Assembly (NCBI RefSeq): GCF_020251205.1
Contig: NZ_JAIWYX010000006.1
Coordinates: 124,001 to 188,000, forward strand
Source: Arthrobacter sp. M4
GTDB lineage: Bacteria > Actinomycetota > Actinomycetes > Actinomycetales > Micrococcaceae
Reading direction: 5' to 3'
DNA: 64,000 bases
The notes under the pieces were generated by a model that searched no databases, was not told the origin of the DNA, and worked only from the letters and a program-made list of their open reading frames with translations. Positions 18,380 to 26,730 of the stretch are shown here, piece by piece; the first letter of the stretch is position 1, and every line of letters begins with the position of its first letter. Both the position numbers and the translations under genes were made by a program.

Positions 18380-19596
18380 CGATGCTGCGGATAGCGATGG
18401 TGGGGACGCGTGGTGTGCCGGCGCACTACGGCGGCTTCGAAACGGCCATCGAGGAAGTCGGGCAGCGCCTGGCGGCCAAGGGCCACGAAGTCACGGTCTA
18501 TTGCAGGTACGTGGGCGAGCCCGGGCAGGTCCCCGACGTGCACCTCGGCATGAAGCTGGTGCACTTGCCTGCAATGCACAAGCGTGCGTTGGAGACGCTC
18601 AGCCACACCGGCGTATCGGTGCTCCACTTGCTGCGCCACAGGACCGACGCTGCCATCGTCTTCAACGCCGCCAACGCACCGTACCTCCCCCTCATTCGAG
18701 CCGCGGGCATTCCCGTTGCAACACATGTGGACGGCTTGGAATGGAAGCGTGCCAAATGGAACGGCATGGGTAAGCGCTACTACCGGATGGTGGAGGCGCT
18801 CGCGGTCAAATGGTCCGATTTGCTGATCGCCGACGCCATTGGCATCCAGGACTACTACCGCGAGCGCTTTGAAGCCGACACCGTGTACCTGGCCTATGGG
18901 GCGCCGATCATCGACGGCGGCGCGCATCATCGGCTCGCTGAGCTGGCCCTTCAGCCGCGCAAGTACCACCTTGTGGTGGCCCGGTTTGAACCGGAAAACC
19001 ATATCCACCTGATTGTGGAAGGGTATGTCCGCAGCAATGCCGTGCACCCGTTGGTGGTAGTGGGATCGGCGCCGTACTCGAATGCCTACACCGGGCTTGT
19101 CCATGCCCTTGGAGACCAGCGTGTTCGCTTTGTGGGCGGCGTCTGGGACCAGGAACTCCTGGATCAGCTCTACGCCAACGCCCGGGTCTACTGGCACGGG
19201 CATTCGGTGGGCGGTACCAACCCGTCGCTGTTGCGTGCCATTGGTTCCGGGGCGCCCACCAACGCGTTCGACGTCGACTTCAACCGTGAGGTCCTGGCCG
19301 GCGCCGGCCGCTACTTCTCCGACCCCGACGACGTCGCTTCCCTTGTGATGCAAGCCGAAGAACCGCGCGGGCAGGCCGAGCTGGCCGAGCGGGGCGCCCT
19401 GGGCCGCCAACTGGCCCGGCGCTACGATTGGGACCTTGTGGCCGACGGCTACGAGCAGCTTTGCCTTGACCTGGTGGCCGCCAAGGTTTCTGCACCCTCA
19501 CGGCACGCGAGGCGGACAGCACGAAGGCTCGCCCAGCACGTAATCCTCGGCCATCAGACTCCGGGGGCAGAACCGACGCCGGGAGCCAGGCAATGA
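18376..19596 (+). CDS. DUF1972/GT4 glycosyltransferase
   Basis: Cytoplasmic glycosyltransferase of the rhamnosyltransferase-like family that begins with a DUF1972 domain. The 406-residue product starts LRIAMVGTRGVPAHYGGFET, the hallmark of DUF1972, and has a C-terminal GT-B half with VVVGSAPYSNAYTG, VRFVGGVWDQELLDQLY and HSVGGTNPSLLRA, the donor-binding region. It is coupled at both ends by ATGA overlaps to the cytidylyltransferase and the CDP-alcohol transferase. It probably adds a sugar to the repeat unit; donor and acceptor are unknown. Confidence 0.9.
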   Translation: MTMLRIAMVGTRGVPAHYGGFETAIEEVGQRLAAKGHEVTVYCRYVGEPGQVPDVHLGMKLVHLPAMHKRALETLSHTGVSVLHLLRHRTDAAIVFNAANAPYLPLIRAAGIPVATHVDGLEWKRAKWNGMGKRYYRMVEALAVKWSDLLIADAIGIQDYYRERFEADTVYLAYGAPIIDGGAHHRLAELALQPRKYHLVVARFEPENHIHLIVEGYVRSNAVHPLVVVGSAPYSNAYTGLVHALGDQRVRFVGGVWDQELLDQLYANARVYWHGHSVGGTNPSLLRAIGSGAPTNAFDVDFNREVLAGAGRYFSDPDDVASLVMQAEEPRGQAELAERGALGRQLARRYDWDLVADGYEQLCLDLVAAKVSAPSRHARRTARRLAQHVILGHQTPGAEPTPGARQ

Positions 19597-20366
19597 CCGG
19601 GGCCGAACTGACGCCAGGAGCCGGAACACCAGTTCGGTATTCCGGCTTCCGGAACGCCTTGGACCAGCTCCGGGGCGCGCAGAAGACCGCGGCGCGTGGA
19701 GCGCCAGCGTATTCGCGCTTCATCAACCGACGCCTGGGCCGCTACTTGGCCGCAGCGGCGTTAGCCGCAGGGCTGACGCCCAACGCCGTCACGGGCATCA
19801 GCGCAGTCTTCACCTTTGGTGCCATCGGGCTCCTCCTTGCGTTTCCGCCGTCGTGGTTGCTGGGCACCTGCGTGAGCTTTGCGCTGGTGGTCGGCTACGC
19901 GTTCGATTCGGCCGACGGCCAGCTGGCCCGCCTCACAGGGAAGGGGTCGCCCGCGGGGGAGTGGCTGGACCATATGGTGGACGCAGTCAAGACGGCGGCG
20001 CTGCCGTTGTCGCTGGCCGTTGCCCTCTTCCGCTTCGACGCGGCCGATCGGATCTGGCTGCTGGTCCCTCTGGGCTCCGCGCTGGTGTGTTCGGTCCTGT
20101 TCTTCTGCATGATCCTGACCGAGCAGCTCCGGCGGCAGCGCGGTGTTGAGTCGGTGGCCGACGACTCAGCCCGACCGTCCTGGGTGCGTTCAGTCCTGGT
20201 GGTGCCCATGGACTACGGGCTCCTATGCCTGAGCTTCCTGCTGTATGGGGCAGTGCCGGTGTTTCTCTGGGTTTACACCGCCATATTTGCAGCCACTGCC
20301 GCATTCCTGGTCCTGGCCGCCGTCAAGTGGTTCAGGGAGCTTGGGCGACTAGGTCCACAGCCATAA
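19593..20366 (+). CDS. CDP-alcohol phosphatidyltransferase family membrane protein
   Basis: Integral membrane enzyme that displaces CMP from a CDP-linked substrate with an alcohol. The family signature D-x2-DG-x2-AR-x8-G-x3-D-x3-D is intact: DSADGQLARLTGKGSPAGEW then LDHMVD, near residues 107-132. About six hydrophobic segments fill the rest of its 257 residues. ATGA overlap with the glycosyltransferase before it. With the TagD-like gene in the same operon it may form an alcohol-phosphate transfer step on a lipid or glycan; a plain phospholipid synthase role is the alternative. Confidence 0.9.
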   Translation: MTGAELTPGAGTPVRYSGFRNALDQLRGAQKTAARGAPAYSRFINRRLGRYLAAAALAAGLTPNAVTGISAVFTFGAIGLLLAFPPSWLLGTCVSFALVVGYAFDSADGQLARLTGKGSPAGEWLDHMVDAVKTAALPLSLAVALFRFDAADRIWLLVPLGSALVCSVLFFCMILTEQLRRQRGVESVADDSARPSWVRSVLVVPMDYGLLCLSFLLYGAVPVFLWVYTAIFAATAAFLVLAAVKWFRELGRLGPQP

Positions 20367-20388
20367 GCCGATAAAACAAGGTCTGGGG

Positions 20389-21195
20389 ATGAACATGAAA
20401 GGCTCCGGGAGTCCGCAAGCGAATGGCAAAGACGCCAGCTCGGTCCGCGACGCGTCCGCGAAACGCCGGAAACGATGGATCGCGGCGGGGGCCGTCGCCG
20501 CGGTCCTTGCCATTGGAGCAGGGGTTTGGGCGTCTGCCCAGTCGGGCACCACGCCCACGGCTGCCCAACAAACCAGCCAGCCGACGACGGCGGCAGGCAG
20601 CCCGGGCGGGTCAGCCCCACCCACCGCCTCAGCCAGCCCCGCAACGGCTCCATCGACTCCTGCGCCGGCACCCGGAACGGCTTCGCCTGCTCCGGCAGAA
20701 CCCGCGCCTGCGGCTACTCCGGGGCCGCAAGCCAACCCAGCGCCAGTGGATCGGACAGGCAAGTCCGATCAAGAACTGGCAACCATTGAGCAGCCCGTGG
20801 CCGCTCCTGTACCCCTGGTGGCGAAGAAGGAAGTCAAATCGGGGGTCTCCGCCACCATCACGGAACTTGAGGCCGTGCAGGGCGAAGCCATGGGCGTTGG
20901 CGAGGTGGCAGGACCATCACTCAGGTTTAAGGTCACCGTGACGAATGACACTGGCAGCGATATCCCCCTCGACACCGCCCTGGTCACCGTGTCGTTCGGC
21001 AAGGACAGCGAACCGGCCAGTGCCCTCAGCGGACCCAACACCTCGGCTTTCCCGGACAAGGTAAAGGCCGGAACCAGCGCGTCCGCCGTTTACGTCTTCA
21101 ACGTTCCAAGGGAAGCCCGCGACCAGGTAACGATCTACTTCAACCTGGACGCCGGCACCCCCATCGCCACTTTTGAAGGGAAGGCCCCGGCATGA
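20389..21195 (+). CDS. Exported membrane-anchored protein with Ser/Pro/Ala-rich stalk
   Basis: I do not recognise a named family. The 268-residue product has a basic N-terminus, one hydrophobic segment (about 31-52, IAAGAVAAVLAIGAGVWA) acting as signal or anchor, a long Ala/Pro/Ser/Thr-rich stalk (about 55-125), then a compact domain (about 145-268) with the look of an immunoglobulin-like or DUF4352-type beta domain (LRFKVTVTNDTGSDIPLD). Likely located on the outer face of the membrane. Its stop overlaps the following glycosyltransferase start (ATGA), so it belongs to the EPS operon. Confidence 0.7.
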   Translation: MNMKGSGSPQANGKDASSVRDASAKRRKRWIAAGAVAAVLAIGAGVWASAQSGTTPTAAQQTSQPTTAAGSPGGSAPPTASASPATAPSTPAPAPGTASPAPAEPAPAATPGPQANPAPVDRTGKSDQELATIEQPVAAPVPLVAKKEVKSGVSATITELEAVQGEAMGVGEVAGPSLRFKVTVTNDTGSDIPLDTALVTVSFGKDSEPASALSGPNTSAFPDKVKAGTSASAVYVFNVPREARDQVTIYFNLDAGTPIATFEGKAPA

Positions 21196-22103
21196 CAGGA
21201 ACACTTGTCGGTCCAACGCCGGACCTGGCCCGGGTTACAGCCCGGAAAATGCGGAAGGCCTCCAAACGGCTGCATGCCGTGGCGGCGATGGTCCTCCTGC
21301 GATGCATCAACCGCTTCTCGCACCAGCCTGTCACCGGGACCGCCGATGTGGTTGTGTCCATGACAAGCTACGGGGAGCGGATCCGTACCGTTGACGTCGC
21401 CCTGGAATCGATCGCCCGCGGCATCGCCAGGCCGCGCCGGCTCATCCTGTGGCTCGACGAACCCGAGGCCATGGACCACTTGCCAAAGGGCCTGGAGCGG
21501 CTAAGGGAACGCGGCCTGGAAGTGAAGCTCTCCCAAAACTTTGGTCCCCACACCAAATACTTTCCGTACGTCGCGTGCAATGGCCACTCGAATTCCCCGC
21601 TGGTCACGGCAGACGACGACATCATCTATCCGGACACCTGGCTGCAGGAACTGGTGGAGGCCAACCAAGCCCGGCCCACCATGATCCACGGACACTGGGT
21701 CCGGACGATCACGGTGAACGGCGGCAGCTTGACCGGGTACCAGGACTGGATCCGGCGCCGGGACACGTTGCCTGGTTTGAACAACTTCGCGCTGGGGGTT
21801 TCCGGGGTGATCTACCCGCCCAGGATGCTCAAGGAACTGAAAGCCCGGGGGGACGTGTTCCAGGACGCCTGCCCCGGCGCCGACGATATCTGGCTGCATT
21901 GGGTGGCCCTCCGCGCCGGGATTCCCGTTTGCCAAGTGGACGGAGTGTCACGGCATTTCCCCATGATCCCGGGAAGCCAGGCGAACACACTGAGCGACCT
22001 CAACGTTGGTCAAAGCCGGAATGACCACTGGATCCGGGCCCTGTACTCAACTGCGGATGTGTCCGCCATGACAGGGACATTCACTCAACGATGGAGCGCA
22101 TGA
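21192..22103 (+). CDS. Glycosyltransferase (GT2-like, DxD motif)
   Basis: A 303-residue soluble protein with a nucleotide-sugar transferase core: VVVSMTSYGERI (about 57-68), a DxD-type motif TADDDIIYPDTWL near residue 140, and an acceptor-side motif CPGADDIWLHW near 233. This pattern is common in poorly characterised glycosyltransferases of capsule and EPS loci. Overlaps by 4 bp with genes on both sides. Sugar specificity is unknown. Confidence 0.75.
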   Translation: MTGTLVGPTPDLARVTARKMRKASKRLHAVAAMVLLRCINRFSHQPVTGTADVVVSMTSYGERIRTVDVALESIARGIARPRRLILWLDEPEAMDHLPKGLERLRERGLEVKLSQNFGPHTKYFPYVACNGHSNSPLVTADDDIIYPDTWLQELVEANQARPTMIHGHWVRTITVNGGSLTGYQDWIRRRDTLPGLNNFALGVSGVIYPPRMLKELKARGDVFQDACPGADDIWLHWVALRAGIPVCQVDGVSRHFPMIPGSQANTLSDLNVGQSRNDHWIRALYSTADVSAMTGTFTQRWSA

Positions 22104-25100
22104 TGCGAGCTAGGTATCAGGCTGGGGATGGCGTTCGCACTCGGAGCATTTTGAAGACAGCGACGGCGGCACTCACCAGCGGTGCTGTCGCGGTGTCACT
22201 GGGTATCCTCGGCGTCGGCGCCGTTGCGGTTGTTACCGCCGCTCCGGCCGTTGCGGATACTGCACCCGCCGCCCCCACGCCAGCCACGGTCGCCGCGGAT
22301 GGCCTGCCCACGGTCCAGCACAATGGCGTCGCCTGGGCGCAGGTGATCATCGGCAACAAGGTCTACGTGGGCGGTACCTTTACCGAGGCCAGGCCCGCAG
22401 GTGCCGCAGTGGGCACACAGGGCGTACCGCGCGGCAACATCCTGGCCTACGACCTCACCACCGGAGTCCTGGACAACGCCTTTGCCCCGTCCATCAACGG
22501 TGAGGTCACGGCGCTCGCAGCTTCACCAGACGGCAGTCGGCTGTATGCCGGTGGCTCGTTCACGGCCATCAACGGCGCCACGGTTTGGCGCGTCGCCGCG
22601 CTGAACCCCACAACGGGCGCCATCGATCTGAACTTCCTGCCCAAGATGTCCGCGTCGGTCCGGGCCATCGTGGCAACCGCCGACACCGTGTACATGGGTG
22701 GACTCTTTAACGCCGTCGGCTCCGTAACCCGCGGCCAGCTCGCAGCGGTCACCGCCTCGAACGCCACGCTCCTGCCGTGGAACCCCGTGGCCGCCGATGG
22801 CCGGGTCAACGCGATGGCGCTTGCCCCCGACGGGGCAAGCATGGTGGTGGGCGGAGCCTTCACGTCCCTCAATGGTTCCACCACCAACCCCGGCTACGGG
22901 CTGGGCCGCGTGGATACCAACCTGGGTGCGAATCAGCCCTTCCCGATCAACGGCAAGATCCGCGACGCCGGCCCCGGGGCGGCCATTACAGCCCTCGCCT
23001 CGGATGGCACCGTGGTTTATGGCTCCGGGTACACGTTCCAGGGTGGTGGAAACCTGGAAGGCATGTTCGCAGTCAATTGGGCGGACAACAGCACCAAGTG
23101 GATCGAGGACTGCCACGGGGACACGTACTCCATGGCACCCATAGATGACGTGATCTACGCGGCAGGCCACGCCCACTACTGCGGCAACGTGGGAGGCTTC
23201 CCCCAGACCCAGCCTTGGACATTCAACCGAGGACTGGCATTCACAAAGGCGGCCACCGGCGTGCTGACCACTGAATCCCACGGCTACTTCGACTACGCGG
23301 GAATGCCCGCGCCAGGCCTGTTGAACTGGTATCCGATCCTGGACGCCGGCACTTTCACCGGCCAGGACCAGGGGCCGTGGACCATCGCGGCACAGGGAGA
23401 CTATTTGGTAATGGCCGGTGAATTCACTATCGTGAACAACCAGCCGCAGCAGGGCATGGTCCGCTACGCCAAGAGCAACCTAGCGCCGAACAAGCGCGGA
23501 CCGCGCATCACGGGCGTGAACTTCAACCCCACCCTGTCTACTCCTGCCGCCGGGCAAATCCGAGTGCGCTGGCAGGCGAACTGGGACCAGGACAATGAGA
23601 ACCTCAGCTACGATGTGCGCCGTAACGGTGCCGTGATTGCCACCTTCAACCAGGCCTCCACGTTCTGGAAGCGCCCCGGCATGACGTTCACCGATACCGG
23701 ACTCGTGGCCGGACAGACGTACGGCTACCGGATCTTCGCCCGTGACCCGTTCGGCAACGAGGCCCGCAGCGAAACCGTCAGCATCGCCGCCGTCGGATCC
23801 GTTGACCCGCCGGGCAGCTATGCCCAAAGCGTCTTGGCTGACCAGCCAGCCAATTTCTGGCGGCTGGGCGAAGCAAGCGGTGTCACCGGGGTAGACCTCG
23901 CCGGCAAGGACGACCTGATCGTGAGGCCTGGTGTCACTTTCGGCGCCCCCGGAGCCATCAACGGCGACCCCAACACCGCGGCAACCTTCAACGCCACGTC
24001 TGACGGCGTTGCCAGCAGCCCGACCCTTGCCAACCGGCCCAACGTCTTCAGCCTCGAGGCGTGGTTCAAGACCGCCAGCATCAAGGGCGGCGAAATCATT
24101 AGCTACGGCAACTCCCAGACCACACCCTCCGCCGATTACGACCGCGCCGTCTATATGTCCAATGACGGCAAGCTCAATTTCGGTGTCCGGCCCCTCGGCA
24201 AGACCCGCACCACCATCAGCACCACGGCAAGCTACAACAACAACCAGTGGCACCACGTGGTGGCCACACTGAGTTCCGGCGGAATGCAATTGTTCGTCGA
24301 CGGCGTGGCTGTGGCCTCGCGCACCGACACCACCACGGCGTGGCCAATCGACGCGTACTGGCGGATCGGCGGGGACAACCTCAGCAACTGGCCCCAGGCG
24401 CCCACCACAAGGTACTTCAACGGCCAACTTGACGACGTCGCTATCTACAACGCAGCCCTGCCGCTCTCGAGGATCCAGGCGCACTTTGTGGCTTCAGGCC
24501 GCAGCGTCAACGCACCTCCCTCCCCACCGGTAGCGGCCTTTGCAACGTCGGTCAACGGCCTCACAGTATCTGTGGACGGTACGGCGTCCTACGACGCCAA
24601 TGGTCCGATCTCCAGCTACGCCTGGAACTTCGGGGATGGCAGCAGCGGCAGCGGCGTAACCGCGCAACATAACTACGCAGCCGCGGGGACGTACAGCATC
24701 ACGCTGACAGTGACGGACAACAGCAACAACACCAACTCCGTCACCAAACCGGTGACAGTCACGGCGCCTCCGCCCAACAAGCCGCCAACTGCCGCTTTCA
24801 CAGCCACTCCAAACAATCTCGTGGCGGCGTTCGACGCGTCCGCCTCGGCCGACCCCGACGGCACCATCACCAGTTACGCGTGGAACTTTGGCGACTCGGC
24901 GACCGGCAACGGCGCCACAACCAGCCACAGTTATGCCGCGGCCGGGACCTACGCCGTCAAGCTCACTGTCACGGACAACGCTGGCGCTACGGGTACGGTC
25001 ACCAAGAACGTCACGGTGACAGCCCCCGCGGCCAACACCGTGCTCGCCGCGGACGCCTTTGGCCGGACTACCTCGGGTGGCTGGGGATCTGCGGACATCG

Positions 25101-26596
25101 GCGGCGCCTGGAGCGTCTCCGGGGGTTCCACGTCCAACTACTCGGTGGCCAACGGCACCGGAAACGTGGTCCTCACCGCAGCGGGTTCCAGCCGTACGAT
25201 GTTGCTGAACTCGGTTGCCACGATGTCCAGCGACGGCAGGATCAAGGTAGCCGTGGACAAGCTGAGCGCCGGTGGAAGCACCTTCATTTCCTTGCTCGGC
25301 AGGCATGCAGGCAGCAACGACTACCGTGCCAAGGCCAAGGTCACCACCACCGGTGAAGTCTGGCTCTACCTCACCAAGGTGGTCAGCAACGTGGAAACCA
25401 CCATTGCTGCGACGTCGGTGGCAGTGCCGGGCCTGACTGCCGCTCCCAATGATCCGCTGATCCTTCGCCTCAAGATCGACGGATCGCCAACCACTACGCT
25501 CAACGCCAAGGTCTGGCGCGCGGCTGGCGCCGAGCCCGCCTCTTGGCAGCTGACTGCCAGCGACAACACCGCTGATCTGCAGGCTGCCGGCGGAACCGGA
25601 GCTGTGGCCTACCTCTCCGGTGGGGCAACCAACCCACCTGTCACAGTCACGTTCGACGACCTCAACGTAACGGCGGGAAGCCCGCCGCCGCCGAACGCGG
25701 CGCCCACAGCGGCCTTCACTGCCACGCCCAACGGCCTGGCCGCCTCGTTCAACGGCACCGGATCGTCGGACAGCGACGGTACCATCGCCAACTACGCGTG
25801 GAACTTCGGTGACAACACCAGCGGAACAGGCTCGACGGCGTCGCACACCTACGCCGCTGCCGGCACCTACCAGGTGACCCTGACCGTGACGGACAACGGC
25901 GGGGCCACCGGCACCATAACGAAACCAGTCACCGTGTCGGCGGCTGCCCCGCCGCCTGCCGGCGTCCTTGCAGCAGATGCCTTTGGCCGCACCGCTACCA
26001 ATGGCTGGGGCGCAGCCGACACGGGCGGCTCCTGGAGCATTGGCGGGGGAGCAGGCACCAATTTCAGCGTCGGCAACGGTTCCGGCAGCATCCTGACGGA
26101 TGCCGGCACCAGCCGCGTGATCACCCTCCCTGGCGTCACTTCCACCAATGCCGACGTCCAGGTCAAGCTGTCCGCGGACAAGATCGGCTCGGGCAGTGGC
26201 ATGTACGCAGGTGTCATCGGCCGGAAGGTGGGAGCCGACGAGTACCGTGCCAAGCTGCGGGTCAACTCCAACGGTGCGGCGATTCTCTACCTGACCCGGG
26301 TGGTGGCCGGCTCGGAAGTGACCATCCAAACGCTCACCATTGCCGGGCTCACCGTGGCCGCAAACGACCAGCTGCAGCTGCGCATGCAGGTGAGCGGCAC
26401 CAACAACACCACGCTGCAGGCCAGGGTGTGGCGGGATGGAGCCGCGGAACCGGCCACGTGGCAGCTCACGGCCACGGACGCCACAGCATCTCTGCAGGCA
26501 GCAGGTTCCACGGGCCTGATGACGTACCTCTGGACCAGCACCCCGAACTCACCCGTCACATTCCGCTTCGACGACTACCGCGTAGGAACGCCGTAG
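22100..26596 (+). CDS. Giant secreted beta-propeller / LamG / PKD multidomain protein
   Basis: About 1498 residues. Signal peptide in roughly the first 55 residues (long Ala/Val-rich core, APAVADTA). Then a beta-propeller-like region (about 60-465) with repeated GG-F--NG blades and the conserved stretch WIEDCHGDTYS...AGHAHYCGN; an FN3-like domain (about 475-575); a LamG/concanavalin domain (about 575-800); two PKD domains (about 810-975, each with SYAWNFGD); a jelly-roll-like module (about 980-1190, AADAFGRTTSGGWG); a third PKD; and a second copy of the module to the end. Start chosen at 22100 (ATGA overlap with the glycosyltransferase); 22091 and 22103 are alternatives. Probably a surface glycan-binding or glycan-acting protein exported with the polysaccharide; enzymatic activity is not established. 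Confidence 0.85.
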   Translation: MMRARYQAGDGVRTRSILKTATAALTSGAVAVSLGILGVGAVAVVTAAPAVADTAPAAPTPATVAADGLPTVQHNGVAWAQVIIGNKVYVGGTFTEARPAGAAVGTQGVPRGNILAYDLTTGVLDNAFAPSINGEVTALAASPDGSRLYAGGSFTAINGATVWRVAALNPTTGAIDLNFLPKMSASVRAIVATADTVYMGGLFNAVGSVTRGQLAAVTASNATLLPWNPVAADGRVNAMALAPDGASMVVGGAFTSLNGSTTNPGYGLGRVDTNLGANQPFPINGKIRDAGPGAAITALASDGTVVYGSGYTFQGGGNLEGMFAVNWADNSTKWIEDCHGDTYSMAPIDDVIYAAGHAHYCGNVGGFPQTQPWTFNRGLAFTKAATGVLTTESHGYFDYAGMPAPGLLNWYPILDAGTFTGQDQGPWTIAAQGDYLVMAGEFTIVNNQPQQGMVRYAKSNLAPNKRGPRITGVNFNPTLSTPAAGQIRVRWQANWDQDNENLSYDVRRNGAVIATFNQASTFWKRPGMTFTDTGLVAGQTYGYRIFARDPFGNEARSETVSIAAVGSVDPPGSYAQSVLADQPANFWRLGEASGVTGVDLAGKDDLIVRPGVTFGAPGAINGDPNTAATFNATSDGVASSPTLANRPNVFSLEAWFKTASIKGGEIISYGNSQTTPSADYDRAVYMSNDGKLNFGVRPLGKTRTTISTTASYNNNQWHHVVATLSSGGMQLFVDGVAVASRTDTTTAWPIDAYWRIGGDNLSNWPQAPTTRYFNGQLDDVAIYNAALPLSRIQAHFVASGRSVNAPPSPPVAAFATSVNGLTVSVDGTASYDANGPISSYAWNFGDGSSGSGVTAQHNYAAAGTYSITLTVTDNSNNTNSVTKPVTVTAPPPNKPPTAAFTATPNNLVAAFDASASADPDGTITSYAWNFGDSATGNGATTSHSYAAAGTYAVKLTVTDNAGATGTVTKNVTVTAPAANTVLAADAFGRTTSGGWGSADIGGAWSVSGGSTSNYSVANGTGNVVLTAAGSSRTMLLNSVATMSSDGRIKVAVDKLSAGGSTFISLLGRHAGSNDYRAKAKVTTTGEVWLYLTKVVSNVETTIAATSVAVPGLTAAPNDPLILRLKIDGSPTTTLNAKVWRAAGAEPASWQLTASDNTADLQAAGGTGAVAYLSGGATNPPVTVTFDDLNVTAGSPPPPNAAPTAAFTATPNGLAASFNGTGSSDSDGTIANYAWNFGDNTSGTGSTASHTYAAAGTYQVTLTVTDNGGATGTITKPVTVSAAAPPPAGVLAADAFGRTATNGWGAADTGGSWSIGGGAGTNFSVGNGSGSILTDAGTSRVITLPGVTSTNADVQVKLSADKIGSGSGMYAGVIGRKVGADEYRAKLRVNSNGAAILYLTRVVAGSEVTIQTLTIAGLTVAANDQLQLRMQVSGTNNTTLQARVWRDGAAEPATWQLTATDATASLQAAGSTGLMTYLWTSTPNSPVTFRFDDYRVGTP

Positions 26597-26730
26597 GAAA
26601 AAAGGTGGCAAGCGCACTAATGATCAACGCGAAAGGAAACGCTACTCTATAGCTGATAGTGAGCGGCTCAGCGCCCACCACGCTTCAGGCGAAGATCCTG
26701 TGGAATGGTTTCGGGAGAAAGGCCACCGCG

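Noticed and set aside
24494..26329. 611-codon reverse-strand frame inside the PKD protein gene
   Set aside because: Antisense shadow of repetitive GC-rich coding sequence; composition is Gly/Arg/Val-rich without motifs.
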